Positions 9,401-17,887 of a DNA stretch of 64,000 bases are shown here, one piece after another. Under the pieces are notes generated by a model. It did not search any database and was not told where the DNA came from. It worked only from the letters and a program-made list of their open reading frames with translations. The first letter of the stretch is position 1. Each line of letters opens with the position of its first letter. The position numbers were made by a program, and so were the translations under genes. The stretch comes from Carpediemonas membranifera (taxonomy: Eukaryota > Fornicata): the NCBI GenBank assembly GCA_019828565.1, contig JAHDYR010000069.1, positions 62,001 through 126,000 of the forward strand. The letters run 5' to 3'.

Positions 9401-10957
9401 CGGCCAGAGTTTAGCCAGATTCTCAAGCTGAAGCCATTCACCGTACTCACAGATCACAAGAACATCGTGTGGATGATTCGCAAGGCTGAGGAAGGGACGC
9501 GCAAGCTCACGCGATGGAGACTCATCCTATCCGAGTACCCCTTCGACATCATGCATATCGCAGGGACAAATAACGTCGTCGCGGACGCCCTCTCCCGCCC
9601 CAGCGGCGCGGCGATCAGCGAAATCGCCAGCAGCACCCACCGCTTCGACATTCAGCAGGCCCACGCTGGAGCCAACGGCCATGCTTCGATCAAACAAACG
9701 ATCGCCCATCTCAAGGAAGCCGGCAAGACCTGGTCTTCCATGAACTCAGACGTCGCGGAGCACGTCGCGACTTGCCCAGTCTGCCAGAAGCTCAAATCCC
9801 ACCCCATCGCCAAGGCCCAGTGGCATACGACCCAGAAGACCCGCCCATTCGAGGCGGTGCAGATAGACACGCTCGGCCCGCTTCCAAAGACGAATGGCCT
9901 CGCTCACGTGATCGTGTTCATCGACGTCTTCAGCAAGTTCACTGTGCTCAAGCCGGTTGCGTCAACCTCGGCAGAAGAAGCCGCCGACGCGATGCTCCAG
10001 GTGTGGTCGCTCTTCGGCGCACCCAGCCTGATCCAGACAGACCAGGGAAGTCAGTTCAAGAACTCAACCATCGCCGCTCTCAACAAGAAGATCAGCCTGA
10101 ACCACAGGTTCTCCACGGCGTACCACCCACAGAGTAACGGCGTTGTCGAGAGAGTCAATGGGACCATCATGCGCAGACTGCGCGCCCTGCTACTAGACTC
10201 AGAAACGACCGACTGGCCCGCACTTATCCCAATCGTGCAACACATTATCAACACTTCGACACACTCGACTACCGGCTTCACGCCGTTCGAGCTGCTTTTC
10301 GGACACACGTCCGCGCTCACGGCCCTCCCGGAGTCACGCATCATCAGCGCCGCCAAGGCGACGCAAGACACACCTACCATCCAGGCCATTAACGCATTCC
10401 ACACCGACATACAGGCCATGCACGACGCAGCCCGCGCGAAGATCGCCGCATACGAGCGTCACAAGGCCGCACAAACCCAACCGGCGGACAACTTCGACTG
10501 GAAACTCGAACGCCTAGTGCTCCTGAGATATCCTCACAAGGCCCCATCCAAGATTCTGCCTCCAGTCCGCGGCCCGCTACAACTCCTCAGGGAAGGGAAG
10601 AGCCCCAACACATTCGTCCTCCGTGACCTCGTCACCAAGTCCGAGCTGCTCGTCCACCAGGACCGCCTCATTCGCTTCGACCCAGGCACAGCAGACCTCA
10701 AGACACTCGAGCGCATCGCCGCATACGAACAAGACGAACAACAAGTCTCCGCCATCGTCGGCCACCGCGAGCGCAACCGACGCCTCGAGCTCCTCGTCCA
10801 CTGGGAAGGCCTAGAAGACTCCGAGGACTCGTACATTCCGTATAACGCATATTACGACCGCCTCGCCGCCCTGGATGACTACCTACGCCTCAACCCAGGT
10901 CTCACGCCCCTCTTCGCACGTTACAAGCGGAAGTTCCGGGGCAATGGCCGCCGTTAG
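6410..10957 (+). CDS. Gypsy-1 Gag-Pol-chromodomain polyprotein
   Basis: 1515 residues from the ATG at 6410, which lies inside the 5' LTR. The frame is open further upstream, but that part belongs to the host LINE. Order: Gag (about 1-400) with a CX2HX5HX4C knuckle in the WCDRHGWNSKHTTKDC stretch; aspartic protease with LDTGA (Asp about 466); reverse transcriptase with YVDD (about 794); RNase H (TDASTIAAGGVLWQ); integrase with a Cys pair (CPVCQ) and Asp about 1153, Asp about 1211, Glu about 1247, giving the expected 35-residue D-E spacing; C-terminal chromodomain (LELLVHWEGLEDSEDSYIPY). This is the layout of chromodomain-bearing Ty3/gypsy elements. The protein copies the element RNA into cDNA and integrates it. 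No frame breaks, so potentially functional. Confidence 0.92.
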   Translation: MAQYRYSASTESHSGLSVIDVSSLTTGYEIWLREVGNVKRPRSFPHAFTAKTLELLQATWRPTSTFPTFESFWDSLIPDVVSQAQHAKQEPDRHATSCRARYRAIIDALQDDLFLLCAAAANTYKDSPLLDPAMRRMQAVYDRAEAELNDKLASLCTASHDRHEADPDATLTFATLTNPLDDKPARSAADVARIVNSLPSAATAAPSAPVSVRDQLRAEARTILPHLYLTLMPTLDRGARLKAITSKGTQLYGQNAAHRLNTLRLQKACDGYNPVVEADGYHKIPDSALRAAVRSVALKGYDDDAIPLYEALIERDSDGNWRPARDCIDALSTLETDHLGQIVVPWQAYAVSTKTKPIPADNKAPHDNSQCSNKDTSAREGQPLKPKAHKVEGQDPFKQFKDKEHFYIPKSFNRWCDRHGWNSKHTTKDCGANQRDGAVGEVQTTSIPIQTTVTVAGTVQLPAKLDTGADVCVISEHLAPKIPGNIQWRESDLRLFAADDRVISVGKIATMSITLPGMDGKTVTLDWDVHMITGTSDRMLIGKDLLRHIGYVLNDRLLILPSEKPDDKDDLEEHNMIDADVFEAASTSDSKHSLAVTIPDDHGTEFANKVRSIVEEFDEVFDPALPPEGSKLQPHKIELTRDFHLKCRPRQLVGEAGSAALSEIEKMKKLGIIRDSQSEHASRHTMATKKNGEPRFCVAFNDLNDATKDDAFPLPDLRDLPHEAGGCSYFASLDLRSGYWQQLMEPASIPLTSFVVPGHQFEFLRVPFGLKNAPSKFQRAMEAVLDGIPGHRVYVDDIFLYARTEEGFLNTLRLTLQRAKDNRLRLRADKCTIGAAEVEVCGFIINSSGRSVSPGRVAALKELPAPTTVTELRRTMGKFNHLANYLPQLSSATAPLNALLKGSPKKLDKLPWTEEHDKAFAALKELCTDNKALALPNLTCKWTLETDASTIAAGGVLWQHEGDTKKPLAYFSKTFTETQRRWATVEQELYAVIYCITRPEFSQILKLKPFTVLTDHKNIVWMIRKAEEGTRKLTRWRLILSEYPFDIMHIAGTNNVVADALSRPSGAAISEIASSTHRFDIQQAHAGANGHASIKQTIAHLKEAGKTWSSMNSDVAEHVATCPVCQKLKSHPIAKAQWHTTQKTRPFEAVQIDTLGPLPKTNGLAHVIVFIDVFSKFTVLKPVASTSAEEAADAMLQVWSLFGAPSLIQTDQGSQFKNSTIAALNKKISLNHRFSTAYHPQSNGVVERVNGTIMRRLRALLLDSETTDWPALIPIVQHIINTSTHSTTGFTPFELLFGHTSALTALPESRIISAAKATQDTPTIQAINAFHTDIQAMHDAARAKIAAYERHKAAQTQPADNFDWKLERLVLLRYPHKAPSKILPPVRGPLQLLREGKSPNTFVLRDLVTKSELLVHQDRLIRFDPGTADLKTLERIAAYEQDEQQVSAIVGHRERNRRLELLVHWEGLEDSEDSYIPYNAYYDRLAALDDYLRLNPGLTPLFARYKRKFRGNGRR
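6417..6428 (+). promoter_or_regulatory. 12-bp palindrome at the primer-binding position (gypsy-1)
   Basis: AATATCGATATT is its own reverse complement and begins at the last base of the 5' LTR, where a tRNA primer site normally starts. The same 12-mer occupies the same place in gypsy-2, while the LTRs of the two elements differ. No TGG-type tRNA complement is seen. A role in primer formation or RNA dimerisation is inference. Confidence 0.6.
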
Positions 10958-10974
10958 CTGGCTAGCTTCGCCTT

Positions 10975-10985
10975 GAGGAGGGAAG
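10975..10985 (+). promoter_or_regulatory. Polypurine tract of gypsy-1
   Basis: GAGGAGGGAAG directly precedes the 3' LTR, the expected plus-strand primer. The ending GGGAAG before TG is shared with gypsy-2 and gypsy-3. Confidence 0.75.
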
Positions 10986-11042
10986 TGAGAGCCAGTGCAG
11001 TTTATGTAAACAGATCTACCTGCGCAAGCCAACAATGGCACA
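10986..11042 (+). repeat. Gypsy-1 3' LTR (57 bp)
   Basis: Identical to 6361-6417. Followed by ACTT, the second copy of the target site. Confidence 0.85.
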
Positions 11043-11310
11043 ACTTCCTGAGTCTAGCTGCCGACATTCCATCCGGTCCTACTGCTGTGTCCGCATTCAT
11101 CCCGCTTATCGCCTTCCGTACCTCATCTTCCGTAAACTTGTCAATCGGCCTCTGCAATAGTTCGAGTGGTTCCCACTCCGGTTCTCTACCTTTGCTGATG
11201 CCTGCGAACTGTCCGAGCAGGGCTCCTGCTATTTTCCCTTTGTCCGTTGTCAGTGCTCCTCCTACTTTGAGGACCTTCGGGGGGCCTCCTACCTCTGTAC
11301 TGGGATTCAC
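11043..11310 (-). pseudogene. LINE-A ORF2, segment before the RT core
   Basis: Reads through TEDEVRKAISGMNADTAVGP, then DGMSAARLRKL, the conserved N-terminal block of LINE reverse transcriptases. At 11043 the frame stops because gypsy-1 begins. Rejoined at the ACTT duplication it continues directly as RKLPKQGIRQVTTLM at 6360, so the insertion is nested and frame-preserving. A frame change near 11310 separates it from the endonuclease frame upstream. Confidence 0.85.
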
Positions 11311-12151
11311 CCCACCATCGCTGGATTGCTCCGTCCACCATGGCCCTTGTGACCTTATACCCTTCCTTTGTACTGAGTTCTATTTCCTTAATCCACTGTT
11401 CTCTGCTCTCCTCCCTGCGTTGTTGGACCGCCTCGTTCATTCTGTCTTGCATCCTTCTTCTGATTCTTCTTCCGTCGTGAGCCGACCCCCACACTCCCAG
11501 ATGTCCTGATGGGATGTTCGACACTGTCGCCCTTGCCATCCCTTTCGTGTGCATGATGAAGTCCGGGGTGGTTCCGGTCGATGGGATTGTGGCATCCGCC
11601 GGGGCCTTGACTGTCAGTTCCATGTCCTCTATGAAGTTCTTCCATCTGGTTTTCCTCCCTTTTCCTTTTGGGTTCTGGTTCCAGTCTCCGATGAGGATGG
11701 CTTCCATGTCCCCTCTCGCTTCTAGTACCTTCCGTATGCTGGCCAGGAAATCCATCTCTTTGCTTGCTCCACTTGTCGGTCCGTACACATTGATGACTAG
11801 CACTGACCTGCTACTGTGCACCACACTGGCTTGTACCCTTCCGTCTCGGGGGTCTGTGACTCCGACATCCCATTCCGCGTTTGTGTGTGGTGAGATAATT
11901 GTTGTCAGTCCGCATCTTCTTCCGTTTCCTCCGTTTCTCTTCTCCTCGTCCACTTGTTCCACCGTTAGTCCTGCCATTGTGTATTGGAAGTCTCTAAAGG
12001 CTCCAACTCTGCTGTTTGCTGTCCTCCATGTTTCCTGGATGCAAACAGCGTCCAGATCCTTCCGTTTTTCGTGCAACATTGTTGCTATAGCTGCTGAGAA
12101 GTCTTCTCCTCCACCGATGTGTCCTTGGGAGTTAATTGATGCAATCTTCAT
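11186..12151 (-). pseudogene. LINE-A ORF2, APE-type endonuclease part
   Basis: From the ATG at 12151: IASINSQGHIGG, VCIQETWR (catalytic Glu), LVINVYGPTSG, AILIGDWNQNP, TPDFIMHTK and GVWGSAHDG, the complete series of apurinic-endonuclease motifs used by LINEs to nick the target. After about residue 275 the frame leaves the homologous path: the region from 11310 downwards continues the protein in another frame. So ORF2 was a single frame that has since acquired an indel. ORF2 starts 339 nt after the ORF1 stop. Confidence 0.82.
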
Positions 12152-12490
12152 CTTGTGTTTTGAAATTTCCGAAAATCCGCAGTTTTGGGTTCTCCTGGTT
12201 TCTTTGCTATCCGGGTTTCGGGTCGATTCCGGGGACTGGCCTTCCTCTTCCTTCCCCCACGGTGCTGATTCAGTCTGTGCCGCCTATTCGTCGTAAAAGG
12301 ATCCCATCGTTGGGGGAGGACATAGTGATGCAACCTCCCCCTTGGCTGCCGGTACAGCCCACCGGCAGTGGTGTCGTGCTCACCTAATGCCGGACCCTGA
12401 GTGAGGCAGGGTGTTCTGTTTGTTTTTGTTGCACGTGTGTGTCGAGAAAAGAAGTAAATCCGTAGTCCTTGTATTCCTGAGAAGAGTCCT

Positions 12491-13024
12491 TTAATTCCAC
12501 CAGTTCTCAGCCATCTCAGCCAGCTTGTCCATGGTGAGCTCATCGCTGCTCCCCTCGTCCTCGCTGTCCCTGGGCTGGTCGCCGGTTCCGTCCGACTGCT
12601 TGGGTTGACCGTCCCCAGCTCCGTCCTTGAGTCTGCAGATTTCCTCTTGCAGCTGAGCTATCGTTCTGTCCTTGTCCTCCAGCTCATTCTTGAGCTCGTC
12701 CACACGCTGCTTGCCCTTCTGCATCAGGAGTGTCTTCGTGTCCTTTGTCAGCTGGCGGGCCGCGTCTCTCTCCTCCTCCAGTCTCAGGTTCCTCTCCTTG
12801 AGGGTTTCCAGCTGCACGTGCAGCAAGTCCTTGTCGAGCTTGGCTCTCTTGGATCCGCCTGCAGGGGCTGCCTTCCTCTTCTCGGAGGTATCCTGGGTTC
12901 TGTCTGGGGGGGGTTGACTGTCCGATTGGCCCCAGTTCTCACGGGAGGGCAGTTGGGTTGCCTGGGGGTTGCCTCCATCCGGCTTCGCCTGTTCGATCCG
13001 CAGAGTCTGCTCCGAGTTTCCCGG
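12491..13024 (-). pseudogene. LINE-A ORF1, C-terminal half
   Basis: The frame ends at 12491 and contains a strong coiled coil (LHVQLETLKERNLRLEEERD onward to EEICRLKDG) preceded by a basic stretch (SEKRKAAPAGGSKRAKL) and followed by an acidic Ser-rich tail. No ATG starts it. The frame runs straight back to 13020, where gypsy-2 begins. Joined at the CCGG duplication to 17888 it continues the 5' half in frame (MARRP then GNSEQTLRIEQ). Trimeric coiled coils with basic patches are usual in LINE ORF1 RNA-binding proteins. Confidence 0.8.
13021..13024. repeat. 4-bp target duplication of gypsy-2, left (CCGG)
   Basis: CCGG abuts the TG end of the left LTR and recurs at 17888-17891 after the CA end of the right LTR. 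Confidence 0.75.
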
Positions 13025-13079
13025 TGTGACCCTAAACTGCGGGAGTTGGTTGCATAAAACTCATTCGTAACACGGCACA
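13025..13079 (+). repeat. Gypsy-2 5' LTR (55 bp)
   Basis: Starts TGTGACCC, ends CGGCACA, identical to 17833-17887. Confidence 0.85.
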
Positions 13080-13090
13080 ATATCGATATT
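13079..13090 (+). promoter_or_regulatory. 12-bp palindrome at the primer-binding position (gypsy-2)
   Basis: AATATCGATATT, the same palindrome and same placement as in gypsy-1, starting at the last LTR base and ending 9 nt before the gag ATG. Confidence 0.6.
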
Positions 13091-13099
13091 ACCGGTGAA

Positions 13100-16000
13100 A
13101 TGAAGCAATTCACGACTAATGATCCAGAAAGCGCAATCCAGGCGCTCGCGGATTACACCACTGCAATTATCCACGAGAGAAACCCAACTTCTTTCATCCA
13201 AACGCTCACAGCGGACACGGTCGCGAAGTTAAAGCGTGATTGGCGTCCGACAGCGAAATTTCCCACTCTTGAGAGCCTCCAGACCTCCATTATGTCTGAC
13301 GCCGAAGCCCGAGCTCAGGCCCGTTCGGACGAGGCTCCGCAAGCTATATCCCACAATCCCACCGCAGATGCAATCGCCAAGCGTTTCGCTGCTGCCTTTG
13401 AGGCGGCCTGCAAGCGAGCGCAGTACGCAGAGTGTGTGCGGGTCTCTTCAAACTTCAAGGACCCGGCCCTCACCAGCCTGACAAAGGAGTCAATCTCGGC
13501 AGAGATACAACGCGCAATCCCGGAGGCCACTGAGAAGGCCAGGACATTCATCACCTCGTACATGAAGGACCCCGCGGCCAACAGATGGTCCGACCTCTTC
13601 AGCGCCGCAACCCCGACTGTCCCCGTGCCTGACGGGACCGACATGACACTCCCAGATTTCTCTGACAAGGTCCCGGAGCCCACCATAGATGAGAAGCCCG
13701 ACCTGGCCGCCTGGCCAAAGCGTGCTGATTTCCCCGACGTTTACGCTTACCTCCGCGCCGAGGCAAAGGCGATCATCCCCTACATCGTTTATACGCTCCT
13801 ACCGACCCTCGACATGGGATCGAGACTGAAGATGGTGCGCGACAAGGCATCCGGCCTTAGATTCTTCGGCCCAGCCGTCGAGCACCGACTCGCCGTCTTC
13901 AAGCTACGTAGGATCCTCAACGCTTACGATCCATGCGTCCCAGACATCGAGGCACTAACCTACAACTCGACCGAGCGCTTACTGGGGTCGATCTTCCTCA
14001 AGGGCTATAGCAAGGACGCCGAGGCTCTTTACGAGGACATCATCGAGGACCCAGCCGAGTCAATCGACGATCTTCTTTCTCGCCTCGAGAACCTCGACGT
14101 CGATCACGACGAACGCGTTATTGTCCCGTGGCGGGCGTTCGCGGTAACATCCCAACCCGCCGACCAGAAAGACAGCGGCCGTCGCGCCCCTGGCAAGCAA
14201 AAGCCGACAGTACTGCCCCATACAAGCGATCCCTATCTCCAGTTCAAAGACAAGCACAAGTATGCCATCCCACAGCACTTCAACAAGTGGTGCAAGTCTC
14301 ATGGGTGGAACAGTAACCATACGACAGAGTCATGCAGGTTCCTCGCACGGCAGAAGGACAACCAGTCCAAGGGCACCTCCGGCTCCTCTCAGCCGCGGAA
14401 GAACGACCAGAAGCAGACCAGCGGTACGCAGTCCGACCGTCGGGCCGGCAACATGTTCCTGAGGGACTCCTCAAAGCTTCGCAACTCGCGCGGCCAGCGC
14501 GACATCCATGAAGTCGACAACAACGCCTCAGATGACGCCGAGTCCGAGGACGAAGGTGACGTCTATGAGGTGGGGGCTGTTGAGATCGACAACGACCCCA
14601 TCAACGTCCCGGCCACGATCAACGGTGTCCAAATCAAGACGAAGTTCGATATCGGAGCCTGCGTCTCAGTCATCTCGGAGCCCGCACTAGCGAAGGTCCC
14701 GAATTACCAGCTCATCGACACCTCAGTCGAGCTCTTCGGCGCCGGCGACGAGGTCATCTCCATCGGTAAGGCCGCAAAGGTCGACATCACTCTCCCGTCT
14801 ATCGATGGCAAGACCGTGCAGGCCACCGCATTGCTGATGGTGATCCGCGCCAAACGCCGAAAGGTCCTGATCGGCCGCGACCTCCTCAGAAGGTTGGGCT
14901 ACCTCATGAACGACAGACTGCTGATCCCGTCATCCGCCACCATCTCCGACAACGACAATCTGCCTCCACACCCGTATCTCGACTCCTGCACAGATGAGAT
15001 TGATGTTGATAACGAGTGGAAGAAGGTCCGAATCCCTTACGATGACAATCCAGACCTCACTAAGTGGCTCGAAGGCTTCCTATACGAACGCCGCGAGCTC
15101 TTCGGCGAGCTGCCAGAGGACGGCAGCGAGTTGCGTCCACACAAGATCACCCTGAAGCCTGGCGACCACAGGCTCCCGAAGGCAAGACCACGCCCCCTTA
15201 AGGGTTCCCAAGCGTCCAGCGCCGCCGCTGAAATCGACAAGATGCTCCAACAATTAGTCATCCGCCCAAGTGACTCGCCGTACTCATCCCCACACGTGAT
15301 GGCGAAGAAGAAGAACGGTGAGGACAGGTTCTGCGTCGCGTATAACGTTCTGAATGAAGCCACCGAAGACGATCGCTACCCGACACCAGATATCCGCTCC
15401 TTCGTCCATGAGGCAAGCGGCTGCTCACTCTTCGGCACGCTCGACCTCCGAAGCGGCTACTGGCAGCAACGTATGGACCCCGACAGCGTCTCACTCACCG
15501 CCTTCACTATCCCAGGCGGTCATTACGAGTTTCTTCGTACCCCCTTCGGGCTCAAGAATGCCCCGGCCAAGTTCCAGAGAGCGATGGACGAGGTGTTGGA
15601 AGACTGCAAGAGCTCCAAAGCCTACGTCGACGATATCTTCACTTACTCGCACACGGAGGAAGAGTTCAAGAGCGCCATCACGGATCTCTTCGATCATCTA
15701 CTGGCGGCCAACGTCAGACTGAAGGCCGACAAGTGTGCCCTCGGCCTCTCCGAGGTTGAGGTGTGCGGCTTCATCGTTAACGAGATGGGCAGATCCGTTG
15801 CCCCCGCTCGAGTCCAGGCCATCCGCGACCTCTTTCCTCCGACCACCACGTCGGAACTCCGTCGATCCCTCGGCAAGTTCAACTACTTGTCGAATTACAT
15901 TCCCCATCTCGCCGACGCCGCAGCACCTCTCAACCGGCTGCTTAAGGGCTCTCCGGGGAAGTCGTCCCCCGTGGCCTGGGGCGCCGAGCAGGACGCCGCT

Positions 16001-17812
16001 TTCGCTAAGATGAAAGACCTGGTCACCGAACACACGGCGCTCGCCCTCCCAGACTTAGACAAGCCCTGGACCTTGGAGACCGATGCCTCCTCAGTAGCGA
16101 TCGGCGGGGTCCTATGGCAGGGCGAAGGAGTTGAGAAGGTTCCCCTCGCTTTTTATTCCAAGACCTTGGACGAGACTCAGCAAAGGTGGTCGACCGTCGA
16201 ACAGGAGCTTTACGCGATCATCCACTGTGTAACTCGACCGGAGTTCTCAGCCCTCCTTAAGATTAAGCCGTTCTCTCTCAGAACCGATCACCGGAACCTT
16301 ATTTGGCTCCTGAGAAAGACGGACGAGGAGGGCACGAAAAAGCTTACTCGCTGGCGCCTGACAATGACCGAATACCCCTACTCCATCGCCCACATCAAGG
16401 GCGTCCACAACGTCGTCGCCGACTCGCTGTCCCGTCCTAGCAGCGTCCCAGAGGACCGAGACGACCTCAAGGCCGCTATCGAACAGGTCTCCAGTTCTCA
16501 CCGTCACCTCATCAACCAGGCCCACGCCGGTGCACAGGGCCACGTCAGCGTCGCTCAGACGATGGCAAATCTCCGCAACGCCGGGCAGTCTTGGCCCGAC
16601 ATGAAATCGGACGTCCGGGAGACCCTCAGAAGTTGCGCCGTCTGCCAGAAGGTTAGACCCCCTGCCCGCGAGAAGACGAAGTGGCACTCCACGCAGCGAC
16701 TCAAGCCCTTCGAGACGGTCCAGCTTGACACAATAGGCCCCCTTCCGGAAGAGGCCGGCATGTCCTACATCATCACGATCGTGGATGTCTTCTCCAAGTT
16801 CACGATCCTCCGTCCGGTCGCTACTACAAAGGCCGAAGAGGCTGCAGCAGCGATGCTGGATGTGTGGTCCACGTTCGGAGTCCCAAAGGAGATTCAAACC
16901 GACCAGGGCACTCAATTCCGTAACGCCCTCATTGCCGAGTGTAACGCCATCATCAGTCTTCAGCACAGGTTCTCAACCCCTTACCATCCGGCCAGCAACG
17001 GAGTCGTTGAACGACTCAACGGCACGATCATGTCTCGCATGAGAGCGCTCCTCCTAGACGCAGAGGACGGCAACTGGCCCGCCTATTTACCGCTCGCTCA
17101 ACACGTCATCAACTCTACCCGCCACGCCACCACCGGTCGCTCCCCTTTCGAACTGCTGTTCGGCAAAGAATCGACGCTACGGGTCGCCCCGATCGCTCTG
17201 GCAAACGCCACGAAGAGCTGCACCCCTGGGAGCGTTGATGAAGGTGAGATTGTCCGCTTCCAGGAGGACGTAGCCGCTCTACAAGCCCTCGCCCGCGTCA
17301 AGATTCGCGCGTACGAGGCGCGCAAGGCCAAGGCCACAGCAGACACTCATGCGTGGGAGAGAGAACAATACGTTCTCCTGCGCTACCCGGGCAAGCCCCC
17401 GGCTAAGATCTACACCCCCCTGCGCGGACCCTTCCGCATGGAGGGGAAGGGCGAACACCCGAACACCTACCGCGTCCGTGACCTCGTCACAAGATGCGTC
17501 AGCACGGTCCACGCCGACAGACTGGTCCGATTCGAGACCGATTTATCCGACACCGAGCTCGAGCGGATCGCCGCTTTCGAGCAAGGCGAACAGCCCGTCA
17601 AGGAGATCGTCGGTCACAAGAAGAAGAAGAACGGCTCATTGGAGCTCCTCATCCGTTGGGAAGGCCTCACACCCGACGAAGACTCCTATGTACCCTATAA
17701 CCGGTACTATGACCAGCTAGCGGCTCTCGATGATTACCTCGTCGCTCATCCAGAGCATGAAGCCGCGTTCGCCGCCGCCAAGAAGAAGTTCCGCAGTTCC
17801 GGGCGCCGTTAA
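13100..17812 (+). CDS. Gypsy-2 Gag-Pol-chromodomain polyprotein
   Basis: 1570 residues from the ATG at 13100, 20 nt after the LTR. Gag region with a CX2HX5HX4C knuckle (WCKSHGWNSNHTTESC) near residue 400; protease active-site block reads FDIGACVSVIS (Asp about 517), so the usual DTG is DIG; reverse transcriptase YVDD about 842; RNase H (TDASSVAIGGVLWQ); integrase Cys pair (CAVCQ), Asp about 1210, Asp about 1268, Glu about 1304 with 35-residue spacing; chromodomain (LELLIRWEGLTPDEDSYVPY). The layout is colinear with gypsy-1. A D-[ST]-G motif is the rule for retroviral-type proteases, so activity with Ile is uncertain. Otherwise no damage is visible. Confidence 0.92.
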   Translation: MKQFTTNDPESAIQALADYTTAIIHERNPTSFIQTLTADTVAKLKRDWRPTAKFPTLESLQTSIMSDAEARAQARSDEAPQAISHNPTADAIAKRFAAAFEAACKRAQYAECVRVSSNFKDPALTSLTKESISAEIQRAIPEATEKARTFITSYMKDPAANRWSDLFSAATPTVPVPDGTDMTLPDFSDKVPEPTIDEKPDLAAWPKRADFPDVYAYLRAEAKAIIPYIVYTLLPTLDMGSRLKMVRDKASGLRFFGPAVEHRLAVFKLRRILNAYDPCVPDIEALTYNSTERLLGSIFLKGYSKDAEALYEDIIEDPAESIDDLLSRLENLDVDHDERVIVPWRAFAVTSQPADQKDSGRRAPGKQKPTVLPHTSDPYLQFKDKHKYAIPQHFNKWCKSHGWNSNHTTESCRFLARQKDNQSKGTSGSSQPRKNDQKQTSGTQSDRRAGNMFLRDSSKLRNSRGQRDIHEVDNNASDDAESEDEGDVYEVGAVEIDNDPINVPATINGVQIKTKFDIGACVSVISEPALAKVPNYQLIDTSVELFGAGDEVISIGKAAKVDITLPSIDGKTVQATALLMVIRAKRRKVLIGRDLLRRLGYLMNDRLLIPSSATISDNDNLPPHPYLDSCTDEIDVDNEWKKVRIPYDDNPDLTKWLEGFLYERRELFGELPEDGSELRPHKITLKPGDHRLPKARPRPLKGSQASSAAAEIDKMLQQLVIRPSDSPYSSPHVMAKKKNGEDRFCVAYNVLNEATEDDRYPTPDIRSFVHEASGCSLFGTLDLRSGYWQQRMDPDSVSLTAFTIPGGHYEFLRTPFGLKNAPAKFQRAMDEVLEDCKSSKAYVDDIFTYSHTEEEFKSAITDLFDHLLAANVRLKADKCALGLSEVEVCGFIVNEMGRSVAPARVQAIRDLFPPTTTSELRRSLGKFNYLSNYIPHLADAAAPLNRLLKGSPGKSSPVAWGAEQDAAFAKMKDLVTEHTALALPDLDKPWTLETDASSVAIGGVLWQGEGVEKVPLAFYSKTLDETQQRWSTVEQELYAIIHCVTRPEFSALLKIKPFSLRTDHRNLIWLLRKTDEEGTKKLTRWRLTMTEYPYSIAHIKGVHNVVADSLSRPSSVPEDRDDLKAAIEQVSSSHRHLINQAHAGAQGHVSVAQTMANLRNAGQSWPDMKSDVRETLRSCAVCQKVRPPAREKTKWHSTQRLKPFETVQLDTIGPLPEEAGMSYIITIVDVFSKFTILRPVATTKAEEAAAAMLDVWSTFGVPKEIQTDQGTQFRNALIAECNAIISLQHRFSTPYHPASNGVVERLNGTIMSRMRALLLDAEDGNWPAYLPLAQHVINSTRHATTGRSPFELLFGKESTLRVAPIALANATKSCTPGSVDEGEIVRFQEDVAALQALARVKIRAYEARKAKATADTHAWEREQYVLLRYPGKPPAKIYTPLRGPFRMEGKGEHPNTYRVRDLVTRCVSTVHADRLVRFETDLSDTELERIAAFEQGEQPVKEIVGHKKKKNGSLELLIRWEGLTPDEDSYVPYNRYYDQLAALDDYLVAHPEHEAAFAAAKKKFRSSGRR

Positions 17813-17823
17813 TGCGTCCGCAT

Positions 17824-17832
17824 GGGGGGAAG
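17824..17832 (+). promoter_or_regulatory. Polypurine tract of gypsy-2
   Basis: GGGGGGAAG immediately before the 3' LTR. Confidence 0.75.
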
Positions 17833-17887
17833 TGTGACCCTAAACTGCGGGAGTTGGTTGCATAAAACTCATTCGTAACACGGCACA
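17833..17887 (+). repeat. Gypsy-2 3' LTR (55 bp)
   Basis: Identical to 13025-13079 and followed by CCGG. Confidence 0.85.

Larger units (their letters stand above)
6361..11042 (+). mobile_element. Gypsy-1: Ty3/gypsy retrotransposon with 57-bp LTRs
   Basis: A complete 4.7-kb element: identical 57-bp terminal repeats (TG...CA), ACTT target duplication, palindrome just inside the 5' LTR, one gag-pol frame, a purine tract before the 3' LTR. Only 28 nt separate the stop codon from the 3' LTR, so the element is almost all coding. It sits in the RT of LINE-A in the opposite orientation. Identical repeats and an intact frame point to recent insertion, although 57 bp is a short ruler. Confidence 0.9.
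13025..17887 (+). mobile_element. Gypsy-2: Ty3/gypsy retrotransposon with 55-bp LTRs
   Basis: A complete 4.86-kb element with identical 55-bp terminal repeats (TG...CA), CCGG target duplication, the same palindrome after the 5' LTR as gypsy-1, one intact gag-pol frame and a purine tract. The LTR sequence differs from that of gypsy-1 and the protein is clearly diverged, so it is a related but separate family. It is inserted in ORF1 of LINE-A. Confidence 0.9.
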
